Positions 36,132 to 44,713 of a stretch of 64,000 bases of DNA are shown here, in pieces; the stretch's first letter is position 1, and each line of letters opens with the position of its first letter. Source of the stretch: Oscillospiraceae bacterium. GTDB lineage: Bacteria > Bacillota > Clostridia > Oscillospirales > Acutalibacteraceae. The notes beneath the pieces are model-generated. The model saw nothing but the letters and a program-made list of their open reading frames with translations, did no database searches and had not been told where the DNA came from. A program made the translations under genes and the position numbers. The DNA lies in the NCBI GenBank assembly GCA_015066175.1, contig SVOW01000003.1:1-64000 (forward strand), in the 5' to 3' direction.

Positions 36132-36653
36132 TCAGATGTTTTTATTTATCAGAATTGAAATTGCCGCACCGATTGCAGTGCCGAAAGTTCTGTTAGTTGC
36201 AGCAATAAGGGGGCGTGCGAAATCAATGCCGATAATTATAATAAGAAAAGTGATGACTGTGATTGAAGATGCTTCCTTGTGCTTGATTGCGTTGCACAGC
36301 CATATGAGAAAAACAACGCCGAAAACGCACACGAAAATGTCAGCACGCGAAGAAAAAACATTTGCATTTATCAGGCTCAGCACAACAGCGGCAGCACCGC
36401 CCAGAAAAGAGCCGAGCACACGGCTGATGCCGAAAGTTACCGAATTTTCAACAGTGTCCTGCATACAGATAACCGATGATATGCAGGCAAAGCTTGGCGA
36501 AGTGCCGAGAAGATAATCGTGGGTAATGCTTATAACTAAACTGTTTGCGTAACGCATATCAAGGTAATAAAACAATTTATAAATCAGAAGACAAATCAGC
36601 ACGCTGAGTGCAGTTTTTGCCGTTCTCATTCCGATGGGGAAATGCTTTTTCAA
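36132..36653 (-). CDS. Aromatic acid exporter family (DUF939-type) membrane protein
   Basis: The 173-residue protein has four to five helices and family text RTAKTALSVLICLLIY at the start, CISSVICMQDTVENS near 58, RVLGSFLGGAAAVV near 78 and RTFGTAIGAAISILIN at the end. The start is a TTG at 36653 with GGTGATTAAT before it; an ATG at 36629 would remove the conserved beginning. It may export small aromatic acids. It stands alone, facing left. Confidence 0.75.
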   Translation of the reverse strand: MKKHFPIGMRTAKTALSVLICLLIYKLFYYLDMRYANSLVISITHDYLLGTSPSFACISSVICMQDTVENSVTFGISRVLGSFLGGAAAVVLSLINANVFSSRADIFVCVFGVVFLIWLCNAIKHKEASSITVITFLIIIIGIDFARPLIAATNRTFGTAIGAAISILINKNI

Positions 36654-36723
36654 AATTAATCACCAAAAGTATTATCCCCGACAAAATCATATTTATTTTA
36701 TAATATTATATTTCAAATGTCAA

Positions 36724-37335
36724 TTAATTAATAAACTCAACACAAAAAAATGCTTTAACGCGGGCAAGAATCTCACGGGCTGTGTTAAAAGGCATGGAAG
36801 CATAGCTGCGGGGGTCAGATGAAACGCCGTAAGCATCGATTCCCAGCTTTCTTGCAAGGTAAACAGAGCGATATATGTGATATTCCTGTGTTACGATAAT
36901 TGATGAATTGAACTGAAAAACATTTTTCATATTTTCCACCGAAGCAAGCGTGTTGATTCCCACAGGGTCAGAAAGAATGTTTTTTTCATCAACACCAAGG
37001 CTCAGAGCAACTGTTTTCATTGCTTTTATTTCATCGTATTCGGTGCTGTTGTGAGAGTCGCCGCTTAAAAGAAGCTTTTTGTTTTTATCTTCGAGATGAA
37101 TTTCGCTTGCAAACAAAACCCTGTCGTAAAGCTGGTCGCAGGGAGTGCCGTCAGGAAAAACCTGTGCACCTAATGCAAGCACGCAGTCTGCATCAGTTTC
37201 TTTTGCTTCTTCAATGGTGATTATATATGGTTTTGCATAATTTACAATGTAAATGTTTACTCCTGCCACAAAAGCGATTCCTGCCACGAAAAGGCAGATA
37301 AAGGCAGTCAGGATTATTTTTGTTTTCTTTTTCAT
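36724..37335 (-). CDS. YdcF/SanA-family (DUF218) membrane-anchored protein
   Basis: The 203-residue protein has an N-terminal helix (about 8-30) and a DUF218 domain: DADCVLALGAQVFPDGTPC near 50, RVLFASEIHL, KKLLLSGDSHNSTEYDE near 90, and IIVTQEYHIYRSVYLARKLG near 145. SanA-type proteins affect envelope permeability; the biochemical activity is not settled. AGAGG lies 8 bp before ATG 37335. It is preceded by a terminator for the ABC permease gene. Confidence 0.82.
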   Translation of the reverse strand: MKKKTKIILTAFICLFVAGIAFVAGVNIYIVNYAKPYIITIEEAKETDADCVLALGAQVFPDGTPCDQLYDRVLFASEIHLEDKNKKLLLSGDSHNSTEYDEIKAMKTVALSLGVDEKNILSDPVGINTLASVENMKNVFQFNSSIIVTQEYHIYRSVYLARKLGIDAYGVSSDPRSYASMPFNTAREILARVKAFFCVEFIN

Positions 37336-37351
37336 CAAGTGTACCTCTGAT

Positions 37352-37390
37352 AAAAATGCACCAAAACAATTCAGAATAGTTTTGGTGCAT
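37352..37390 (-). terminator. Terminator of the ABC permease gene
   Basis: ATGCACCAAAAC/GTTTTGGTGCAT 12-bp stem with TTTTTA on the minus strand. Confidence 0.88.
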
Positions 37391-37396
37391 CGTTTA

Positions 37397-38224
37397 TTAT
37401 TTGATGTTGACTTTTTTGCTCATAAGATATTCAGTTGCAATAAACATCAGCACTGCTGCTGCAGCCTGGAATATTGCACCGCCAAGACCTATGGTGAAGA
37501 ATATGCCTTCGGTTGCTATTTCGGTCATGGGGAATTTTGCCAGATACACTCTGTCGAAATTAACACACAGAGTAAGGGGGAATGTTGTGGTAAGTTTCAT
37601 AAAGATTGAGTTCGAGATAAGGAAAACAACTATGAACAAAATAATTCCGCCTAAATTACCGAATGAGTTGAAAGGCTTTACATTTGAAAGGGTTATTGTA
37701 AAGAAAATCTGTGCAATAAGGAAAATAATTTCAAACAAAGCCACAGCGAGAAGAACCAGAAGTGATTTGATAAGAGCGTCTTTTTCAGGTCCGTTCATAG
37801 CCTGATAAAGCTGGTTGAGAACTTCACGCACTTCAGGGCTGACTCTGTTCATAAGGCCTGCGTAAATGAGCACATAAACTGCAGCAAACTGAACAAAGCT
37901 CAGGAGAATCCATGAGAATGAAACGATACCTTTTGAAAGAAGAAGGCTGCTGCCTTTAACAGGTAAAGTGTAGCTGAGATAACCCTGGTTTGAATAAAGC
38001 GACTTATTGAAATAAGAAATAAGCTGGAAAACGGGGACAATAAGTATTGCAAAACTGATGAAAATCAACAGCACAGCGAGAATCAACTGCAGTGGAGTCG
38101 GCTCTGTGTTATCGCCCATAAAAGCAATGCCTGATGCAACAAAAGCTGCAAAAGCAACAGCATAAATGCCAAGCATAGTGTGGGCACTTGCTTTGAAATC
38201 ATTTTTAATTAACTTCCCAAGCAT
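37397..38224 (-). CDS. ABC-2-type transporter permease
   Basis: The 275-residue protein has six predicted helices and starts MLGKLIKNDFKASAHTML, the usual beginning of bacteriocin/antibiotic-type ABC-2 permeases. GGAGGTG precedes ATG 38224. It overlaps the end of the ATPase gene by 20 bp, so both are translated together. Substrate unknown; no peptide precursor gene is next to it. Confidence 0.83.
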   Translation of the reverse strand: MLGKLIKNDFKASAHTMLGIYAVAFAAFVASGIAFMGDNTEPTPLQLILAVLLIFISFAILIVPVFQLISYFNKSLYSNQGYLSYTLPVKGSSLLLSKGIVSFSWILLSFVQFAAVYVLIYAGLMNRVSPEVREVLNQLYQAMNGPEKDALIKSLLVLLAVALFEIIFLIAQIFFTITLSNVKPFNSFGNLGGIILFIVVFLISNSIFMKLTTTFPLTLCVNFDRVYLAKFPMTEIATEGIFFTIGLGGAIFQAAAAVLMFIATEYLMSKKVNIK

Positions 38225-38939
38225 AGTGGAACACCTCCTTGAATACATCTTCGATTGTTCTGCCGTCTTCTCTTAATTTGTCAGTATCTTCGTCGAGAAG
38301 CACCTGACCTTTACCAATCATAAGCACATGGTCAAAAATTCTTTCCACATCGTGGATAAGGTGAGTTGAAAGAAGAACAGTTGAATCCTGAGTGTAGTTG
38401 TTCATGATTGTGTCAAGAATAAAGCTTCTTGCTGCAGGGTCAACGCCGCCCAACGGCTCGTCAAGAATGTAAAGCTTTGCTTTTCTGCTCATAACAAGGA
38501 GAAGCTGAAGCTTTTCCTGCATACCTTTTGACATTGTTTTTGCCTTCTGTTTCATGGGCAGATTGAAATGCTTCATCATTTTAAGAGCTTTTTCTTTATC
38601 GAAATCTTTGAAGAAATCGTTGAAATAATTGATAGCATCAATAGGACGCATCCAATCAGCAAGATATGTTTTTTCAGGCAGGTAAGCAACAACTGCTTTT
38701 GATTCGATGCCGGGTTTGTTGCCATTGACTTTTACATCGCCTGAATAGTCGTTGATAAGCCCTGTAAGAATTTTAATAAGTGAAGTTTTGCCGCAACCGT
38801 TAGGGCCTAAAAGACCGATAATCTGACCAGCCTTCAAAGATACGGAGACGTCATTGAGAACCTGATTTTTGCCGTAAGATTTAGCAAGGTTCTTGACTTC
38901 AATGATGTTATAGTTTTCTTTTTCGTTAACTGAAGCCAA
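38205..38939 (-). CDS. ABC transporter ATP-binding protein
   Basis: The 244-residue ATPase has Walker A GLLGPNGCGKTSL near 44, a signature TMSKGMQEKLQ near 138 and Walker B LYILDEPLGGVDP near 160, followed by the switch His (LSTHLIHD). It begins with TTG at 38939, which has GGAGG 7 bp upstream and no better ATG. A good promoter is 50 bp upstream. It forms a two-gene transporter with the permease. Confidence 0.92.
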   Translation of the reverse strand: MASVNEKENYNIIEVKNLAKSYGKNQVLNDVSVSLKAGQIIGLLGPNGCGKTSLIKILTGLINDYSGDVKVNGNKPGIESKAVVAYLPEKTYLADWMRPIDAINYFNDFFKDFDKEKALKMMKHFNLPMKQKAKTMSKGMQEKLQLLLVMSRKAKLYILDEPLGGVDPAARSFILDTIMNNYTQDSTVLLSTHLIHDVERIFDHVLMIGKGQVLLDEDTDKLREDGRTIEDVFKEVFHYAWEVN

Positions 38940-38985
38940 CTTAAATCCTCCTTAATTATAATGGTTGAATTTATGATAACGATTA

Positions 38986-39014
38986 ATTATCCCACAAAAT
39001 CTTGTTTATGTCAA
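38986..39014 (-). promoter_or_regulatory. Promoter of the ABC pair
   Basis: Minus strand TTGACA (39014-39009), 17-bp spacer, GATAAT (38991-38986). Confidence 0.78.
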
Positions 39015-39079
39015 CAAAATTAAATGAATTAACTGTGAATTAATCTGTACTTATTCTTAAAAAAGGTACTGTAAAAAAC

Positions 39080-39274
39080 AAATTATAATTTACCGCGGTA
39101 TTAAAATCAGCATCGTAGGGGCGGATGCCCACATCCGCCCGAATAAATTCGCATAAAACCTGACGGGTCGATGTAGGCATCGACCCCTACGGGATAATAT
39201 TAAAATATACATATAAATTACAATTTATCCGTATATTTGCGGTTGTATCGTAGGGGGCGGGTGCCCGTCCCGCC
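39080..39274. repeat. Intergenic mosaic hairpin repeat, copy 4 (B module plus remnant)
   Basis: AAATTATAATTT at 39080 and the variant AAATTACAATTT at 39215 enclose a B unit with both 9-bp hairpins. To the right is a truncated piece with TCGTAGGGGGCGGG and GTGCCCGTCCCGCC, like the end of a C-type unit. This accounts for most of the 410-bp gene-free gap here; a promoter and a terminator occupy its two ends. Confidence 0.85.
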
Positions 39275-39304
39275 ATTGATATCTGCAGATCTGCAGAATT
39301 CTTT

Positions 39305-39340
39305 TAAAAAATCCTCCCCTCATTGTCAAGGGGAGGAGCA
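39305..39340 (-). terminator. Terminator of the secreted-protein gene
   Basis: Minus strand CTCCCC...GGGGAG stem followed by ATTTTTTAAAAG, 12 bp past the stop. Confidence 0.85.
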
Positions 39341-39352
39341 TTGCTTTTAAGA

Positions 39353-40057
39353 TTATGCTGCGGGAGCAGGAGCAGTTTCAAGACTGCTGAAAAGGTTTGA
39401 GAGCATTGTTATGAGTTCGTTTACAACGTCTTTGATAGCCTGAATAGCAGCAGCAAGTGCAGTTGCGATATCGATGTTTGTAGTAACGTCGTTTTCTTCT
39501 TTGTCAGAAGGTTCTTCAGGTTTTGGTTCGTCTTCTGTTGTGCCGTCGCCTTCACCTTCGTATTTGTTGATGAAATCCTGGAGTGCATCGCCGAAGCCGT
39601 CAGAAAGAAGCCATACAACAACTTCTTTCATCATATCTTTGGGGATTATGTTAACAATAATTTTAAGGAAAGGATTGTCGATTGCGTCTGCAAGGTTGCC
39701 GTCGTACATTTTAAGGAGAAGGTCAGCAATCTGTTCAGCCTGTGCTTTATCAAGGTCAAGGAGATTGTCAGCACCTGAAAGTCCCAAAATTTTGTCGATA
39801 ATCCATTCTGCAGCGCCCTGAAGCAAAGCACTGTCGCCTGCGATTTTGTCAACGAGAAGTTTCTGGAGCTCTTCGCTCATTTTTTCTCTTGCTTCGTCAT
39901 TAAGGTCGCTTGCAATTTTTGCAGCCTCAAGAAGCACAGCAATAATATTGTCTTTTGAAACTTCCGGAGTTTCTTCTGTTTCGTCTGCAGCAAATGCAAC
40001 TGTTGTCATTGTGAAACACATTACAATTGCAAGCAGAATTGAAATAATTTTTTTCAT
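39353..40057 (-). CDS. Secreted helical protein of unknown function
   Basis: The 234-residue protein opens with MKKIISILLAIVMCFTMTT and a signal peptidase site at AFA-ADE (about 24). The mature part is mostly helical (LLEAAKIASDLNDEAREKM..., LLQGAAEWIIDKILGLSG), with an acidic Pro/Glu linker near 178-200 and a C-terminal amphipathic helix with Ala/Pro end. No cell-wall anchor is seen. I do not recognise the family. Ribosome site AAAGGTGG is upstream. Confidence 0.7.
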   Translation of the reverse strand: MKKIISILLAIVMCFTMTTVAFAADETEETPEVSKDNIIAVLLEAAKIASDLNDEAREKMSEELQKLLVDKIAGDSALLQGAAEWIIDKILGLSGADNLLDLDKAQAEQIADLLLKMYDGNLADAIDNPFLKIIVNIIPKDMMKEVVVWLLSDGFGDALQDFINKYEGEGDGTTEDEPKPEEPSDKEENDVTTNIDIATALAAAIQAIKDVVNELITMLSNLFSSLETAPAPAA

Positions 40058-40180
40058 AATTTTACCACCTTTCTTCTGTAAGAGAATCTTACTTGCCTAT
40101 ATAATACAATATTTTTCAGCAAAAATCAATGGAATAAAATTAAGAATATTTAAATATACATAATCATGTGGTGATATAAA

Positions 40181-40984
40181 ATGTTTACGTGTATAGAATT
40201 GCTGCCTGAAAATACAGGCTTTTTCAATAAATTTTATGAAAAAATAAATCCGCCTGAGCCTGTGCGTCAATATGTGCAGTTAAGCGGTGCAACGCCTTTT
40301 CTTCGCTTGTGCGTGAGAAAGAATTATATTGACTGGCGTAAAATATCATCGCTGCTGATAAAGGATGAGCGTGTGATTCTCGCTGATGAAGCAGTGAATA
40401 TGCCTCAGTCTGTCCCACTTGAAAAATATGAGCCTGCTTCACTTTCGCTTGTGATGATTTTCAGAACTTTGTGCAAGGTTCTTGAAAAATCAGATTCTGC
40501 ATCGCAAATCAATCTCTCGGTTTTTGACAGACGTGGTATTCTCGTACCTTATATTGAAAAAATTGTTCCTCTTGTGAGAAATGCTTCTGTTTACACTGAA
40601 AATGTGGGGGAATATTTTTATTGTGTATCGAAAATAATGAATGAAAGCGGAATGAGCATAAAAATCAATGAATACGATTCAACAATGAATGTTTCGCGGA
40701 TAATTGTGGCTGACAGTTATCTGCCTGTTATGAAAAAGGCTGATTTTGTTTTTCTTGCCGAAGATAAAATTATTTCATACAACACCGTCACGGGAAGCGG
40801 GCTTGAGCTTGAAAAAGAATACAAAATGCTCAAAAGTCAGGGCATAGACGATTTTTGCTTTGCTTCGGCACTTTTTGAAAGAAACAATGCACGTTTTTTT
40901 GCTGAAAAGGATTTTACACAGATTTATCTTTCGCAAAAAGTCACGTCCGTTGATTTGCTTGCTTCGCGCATCAGATGCAGATAA
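40181..40984 (+). CDS. Conserved protein of unknown function
   Basis: A 267-residue soluble protein with alternating strands and helices; no motif that I can assign. Features: SGATPFLRLCVRKNYIDW near 34, ERVILADEAVNMPQS near 65, and a Rossmann-like stretch (SRIIVADSYLPVMKKADFVF) near 178. It has no signal peptide. GTGGTG lies upstream of the ATG. It ends just before the greA promoter, so the two are transcribed separately. Confidence 0.6.
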   Translation: MFTCIELLPENTGFFNKFYEKINPPEPVRQYVQLSGATPFLRLCVRKNYIDWRKISSLLIKDERVILADEAVNMPQSVPLEKYEPASLSLVMIFRTLCKVLEKSDSASQINLSVFDRRGILVPYIEKIVPLVRNASVYTENVGEYFYCVSKIMNESGMSIKINEYDSTMNVSRIIVADSYLPVMKKADFVFLAEDKIISYNTVTGSGLELEKEYKMLKSQGIDDFCFASALFERNNARFFAEKDFTQIYLSQKVTSVDLLASRIRCR

Positions 40985-40992
40985 GGAAATAC

Positions 40993-41020
40993 TTGACAAT
41001 ATTTAATTTTATGATATAAT
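40993..41020 (+). promoter_or_regulatory. greA-lysS promoter
   Basis: TTGACA (40993-40998), 16-bp spacer, TATAAT (41015-41020). Confidence 0.82.
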
Positions 41021-41101
41021 GTATAGGCAAAATATTGTCTCTAATATTGAAATACGAATCTGTGTCTTAACAGCAGATTCATTCAGGAGGATTTTTAAAT
41101 T

Positions 41102-41575
41102 ATGGCAGAAGAAATATTGCTGACCAAAGAAGGCTATGACAAGCTTAACGAGGAACTTAACGAACTCAAAACAAAAGGCCGTGACGACATAGCCGAAAAA
41201 ATCAAGGTTGCTCTTTCATATGGCGACTTGTCAGAAAACAGTGAATATGACGAAGCTAAAAATGAACAGGGTAAAATGGAACACCGCATCAATGAGATTG
41301 AAGAAACTCTCAAAAATGCAAGAATCATTGATGAAAGCGAAATTTCAAACGAAACAGTCAATGTTGGTTCAAAGGTTAAAGTAAGAGATATTGATTTTGA
41401 TGAAATTGTTGAATATAAAATTTTAGGCGAAAAAGAATCAGACCCTGAAAACGGCATCATTTCAGCTTATTCTCCTATCGGTGCAGGTCTTATCGGCCAC
41501 GCAAAAGGCGAAACAGTGAATATCGAAGCTCCTATGGGTATTTTCGCTCTGGAAATTCTCGAAATTTCAAAATAA
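41102..41575 (+). CDS. greA: Transcription elongation factor GreA
   Basis: The 157-residue factor has an N-terminal coiled coil (residues 5-75) with the conserved tip GDLSENSEYDEAKNEQG, where two acidic residues stimulate RNA cleavage in stalled RNA polymerase. The C-terminal FKBP-like domain ends with SPIGAGLIGHAKGE. AGGAGG lies upstream of the ATG. A terminator follows, then lysS. Confidence 0.96.
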   Translation: MAEEILLTKEGYDKLNEELNELKTKGRDDIAEKIKVALSYGDLSENSEYDEAKNEQGKMEHRINEIEETLKNARIIDESEISNETVNVGSKVKVRDIDFDEIVEYKILGEKESDPENGIISAYSPIGAGLIGHAKGETVNIEAPMGIFALEILEISK

Positions 41576-41589
41576 ATTTTAATAATTTT

Positions 41590-41622
41590 CAAGGGCGAAG
41601 AATAGGCTTCGCCCTTGTTTCG
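41590..41622 (+). terminator. Terminator or attenuator between greA and lysS
   Basis: Perfect 11-bp stem CAAGGGCGAAG/CTTCGCCCTTG, 6-nt loop, short T tail. Confidence 0.85.
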
Positions 41623-41673
41623 GTATTTACAGGAATCTTTTTTCTGTATTTTTAGGAAAGGAAACGATGAAAA

Positions 41674-43179
41674 ATGAGTGAAGAAATCAAGACAAATGAA
41701 GTTGAAGAAACAGCAGAAATTGACATAAGTGAGCAGAGAAGAATCCGTCTTGAAAAGCTTGAAGCACTTCAGAAAGACGGCAGAGACCCCTTTGAAATCA
41801 CTATCGCAAAACAGACAATTACTGCAAAAGAAATCGTTGAAAATTTCGATTCTCTCGAAGGCAGTGAAGTATATATCTGCGGCAGAATTATGACATGGAG
41901 AGATATGGGTAAAGCTAACTTTATCGACGTTCATGACCGTTCAGGCAGAATGCAGGTTTATGTAAGAATCAACGATATCGGTGAAGAAAGCTTTGCTGAA
42001 TTTAAAAAATGGGACCTTGGCGATATTATCGAAGTAAAAGGCTTCGTTTTCAGAACAAGACGCGGTGAAATTTCAGTTCACGCTCACGCAGTGAAACTTC
42101 TTTCAAAGTCACTTCAGCCTCTCCCTGAAAAATTCCATGGTCTTAAAGACGTTGACACACGTTACCGTCAGCGTTACCTTGACCTTGTTGTTAACCCTGA
42201 AGTTAAAGATACTTTTGTAAAACGTTCTCTTATTTTGAGAGCTGTAAGAAATTATCTTGATTCACAGGGCTTCCTTGAAGTTGAAACACCTATTCTCGTT
42301 TCAAATGCAGGCGGTGCTGCTGCAAGACCTTTCGTTACTCATCACAATGCTCTTAACGAAGATTTCAAACTCCGTATTTCTCTTGAACTTTATCTTAAGA
42401 GACTTATTGTCGGCGGTATGGAAAGAGTTTACGAAATCGGCAGGGTTTTCAGAAACGAAGGCTGCGATACAAGACATAACCCTGAGTTCACTCTTATGGA
42501 ACTTTATCAGGCTTACACAGACTACAACGGTATGATGGATTTGACAGAAAATCTCTACCGTCACGTTGTCAAAGCAGTTCTCGGCACAACAAAAATTTCT
42601 TACAACGGTGTTGAAATGGACCTCGGCAAACCCTTTGAAAGAATCACAATGGTTGACGCTGTTAAGAAATATGCAAATATTGACTGGAACGAAGTTAAAA
42701 CTCTCGAAGATGCAAGAAAACTTGCAGACGAACATCATATCGAATATGAAACAAGACACGGCAAAGGTGATATCTTAAGCTTGTTCTTTGAAGAATATGC
42801 TGAAAAACACCTTATCCAGCCTACATTCGTTACAGACCATCCTATTGAAATTTCTCCCCTTACAAAGAAAAAGCCCGGTAACCCCGATTATGTTGAACGC
42901 TTTGAATTCTTTATGAACGGTTGGGAAATGGCTAATGCTTACTCAGAGCTTAACGACCCAATCGACCAGAGAGAACGTTTCAAGGCTCAGGAAGCACTCC
43001 TTGCACAGGGCGATGAAGAAGCAAACACAACAGACGAAGATTTCCTCAATGCTCTTGAAATCGGTATGCCCCCAACAGGCGGTATCGGCTTCGGTATTGA
43101 CAGAATGTGTATGCTCCTTACAGATTCACAGGCAATCCGTGACGTGCTTCTTTTCCCCACAATGAAATCACTTTCATAA
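41674..43179 (+). CDS. lysS: Lysyl-tRNA synthetase, class II
   Basis: The 501-residue enzyme charges tRNA-Lys. The OB-fold anticodon domain covers about 55-160 (VYICGRIMTWRDMGKANF). Class II motif 1 is near 190, motif 2 is RVYEIGRVFRNEGCDTRHNPEFT near 250 (given here as overlapping pieces RVYEIGRVFRNEG and RHNPEFT), and motif 3 is GIGFGIDRMCMLLT near the end. The first glycosyltransferase gene starts 1 bp after its stop, so it probably heads the surface-polymer operon. Confidence 0.97.
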   Translation: MSEEIKTNEVEETAEIDISEQRRIRLEKLEALQKDGRDPFEITIAKQTITAKEIVENFDSLEGSEVYICGRIMTWRDMGKANFIDVHDRSGRMQVYVRINDIGEESFAEFKKWDLGDIIEVKGFVFRTRRGEISVHAHAVKLLSKSLQPLPEKFHGLKDVDTRYRQRYLDLVVNPEVKDTFVKRSLILRAVRNYLDSQGFLEVETPILVSNAGGAAARPFVTHHNALNEDFKLRISLELYLKRLIVGGMERVYEIGRVFRNEGCDTRHNPEFTLMELYQAYTDYNGMMDLTENLYRHVVKAVLGTTKISYNGVEMDLGKPFERITMVDAVKKYANIDWNEVKTLEDARKLADEHHIEYETRHGKGDILSLFFEEYAEKHLIQPTFVTDHPIEISPLTKKKPGNPDYVERFEFFMNGWEMANAYSELNDPIDQRERFKAQEALLAQGDEEANTTDEDFLNALEIGMPPTGGIGFGIDRMCMLLTDSQAIRDVLLFPTMKSLS

Positions 43180-43180
43180 A

Positions 43181-43888
43181 ATGAGTAAAGGTAAGAAAAT
43201 TTCAGTTGCTCTTGCCGCCTACAAAGGCGAAAAATTTATCACAGAACAGCTTGAATCCATTGTGTTTCAGCTTAAAGATTGCGATGAAATTATTGTTTCT
43301 GACGATTTGCCCGGCGGAGAAACCGAGCAGATTGTCAGAGCATTTGCAGAAAAAGACGCAAGAGTAAAATATATTCACGGACCTCAGAAAGGTCTTATTA
43401 AGAACTTTGAAAATGCAATAAAACACTGCACCGGAGATTATATTTTCCTTTGTGACCAGGATGACGTATGGCTGCCTGACAAGGTTGAGCAGGTGACTGC
43501 AAAGCTTGACGAAGGCTTTATGCTTGTGCTTCACAACGCAATGGTAACTGACGAAAAGCTTACAATTAAAGATACGTCATTTTTCAAATCTCACGGTACA
43601 AAAACAGGCTTTACGGCAAATCTTTTGAAAAATTCCTATATGGGTTGCTGTATGGCATTCAGCAGAGATTTATGCGGTAGAATTCTGCCCTTTGCCGAAA
43701 ATCTGCCTATGCATGACCAGTGGATTGGTCTGCTTGCAGAAAAGACAGGCAAAGTATGCCTTGTTGAAAAGCCGTTGATTCTTTACAGAAGACACGGCTC
43801 AAATATGACAGGCGGTAAAACTTCTCTTAAACAGAAAATTATGTGGAGAATCTCAATTGCACAGAAAATTAAAGAAAGACTCTCCTGA
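43181..43888 (+). CDS. Glycosyltransferase family 2
   Basis: The 235-residue protein shows the GT-A nucleotide-sugar fold: ISVALAAYKGEKFITEQL near 6, IIVSDDLPGG near 37, and FLCDQDDVWLPDKV near 86 with the metal-binding Asp-x-Asp. HDQWIGLLA near 180 would hold the catalytic base. It is related to rhamnosyl- or galactosyl-transferases of surface polymers. The start codon follows the lysS stop directly. Confidence 0.88.
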   Translation: MSKGKKISVALAAYKGEKFITEQLESIVFQLKDCDEIIVSDDLPGGETEQIVRAFAEKDARVKYIHGPQKGLIKNFENAIKHCTGDYIFLCDQDDVWLPDKVEQVTAKLDEGFMLVLHNAMVTDEKLTIKDTSFFKSHGTKTGFTANLLKNSYMGCCMAFSRDLCGRILPFAENLPMHDQWIGLLAEKTGKVCLVEKPLILYRRHGSNMTGGKTSLKQKIMWRISIAQKIKERLS

Positions 43889-43909
43889 AGTTACTAAATG
43901 AGGTGCAAA

Positions 43910-44683
43910 ATGGAAAAATATACGGTATCGGGTAGTATCGTTACTCATAATAATATGAGAACAATCAAAGATACACTTGATTCGCTTTTGGAATATACAA
44001 AAGGTGTTGATTTCAAACTTTTTGTGATTGACAACCTTTCAACTGACGGAACTCCTGAATTTATCAGGGAAAACTACCCTCAGATTGAACTTATTGAACC
44101 GGGCACAAACAACGGCTTCGGCGCAGGCCACAATGTGGTGCTCGACAGAATTGATTCAAAATATCACGCAATAATCAATCCTGATATAGTGATTGACAGT
44201 GATGTTGTTCAGATTATGTCGGAAAAAATGGATGCAGATGAATCTGTAGGTATGATTTCACCTAAAATTCTTTTCCCTGACGGAAGACTTCAGGTTTTAG
44301 GCAAAAGAATGCCCAAACTCAAATATCTCATTGCAAGCAGAATGAGAAGCGGTGACGAACCGTCAAAACTTCTTGCTGAATATGCAATGCTCGACAAAGA
44401 CCCTGATTCTGAATACAGAGTTGAAATTGCAACAGGCTGTTTTATTTTCATCAGAACAGAAATTTTCAAGAAAATCGGAGGCTTCGATGACGGATATTTC
44501 CTTTATTTTGAAGATTATGATTTGTCTTGTGCAGTGAATAAAATTTCAAAAGTAATCTACTACCCCAAGGCAATTATTTACCACGTATGGGGCAGAGAAA
44601 GCAAGAAAAATTTCAAACTCAAACTTGTTCAGATAAAGTCAATGATAAGGTTTTATCTTAAATGGATGATAGGGAAGAAATAA
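43910..44683 (+). CDS. Glycosyltransferase family 2, rhamnosyltransferase-like
   Basis: The 257-residue protein has the GT2 opening VSGSIVTHNNMRTIKDTL, FVIDNLSTDGTPEF near 40, HAIINPDIVIDSDVV near 88 (Asp-x-Asp), then GGFDDGYFLYFEDYDLSC near 195, the acceptor-side motif common to rhamnosyltransferases. GAGGTG precedes ATG 43910. It lies between another GT2 gene and the exporter pair. Confidence 0.88.
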   Translation: MEKYTVSGSIVTHNNMRTIKDTLDSLLEYTKGVDFKLFVIDNLSTDGTPEFIRENYPQIELIEPGTNNGFGAGHNVVLDRIDSKYHAIINPDIVIDSDVVQIMSEKMDADESVGMISPKILFPDGRLQVLGKRMPKLKYLIASRMRSGDEPSKLLAEYAMLDKDPDSEYRVEIATGCFIFIRTEIFKKIGGFDDGYFLYFEDYDLSCAVNKISKVIYYPKAIIYHVWGRESKKNFKLKLVQIKSMIRFYLKWMIGKK

Positions 44684-44713
44684 GTAAAAAAATACATAAA
44701 GGCGGTGAACTTT

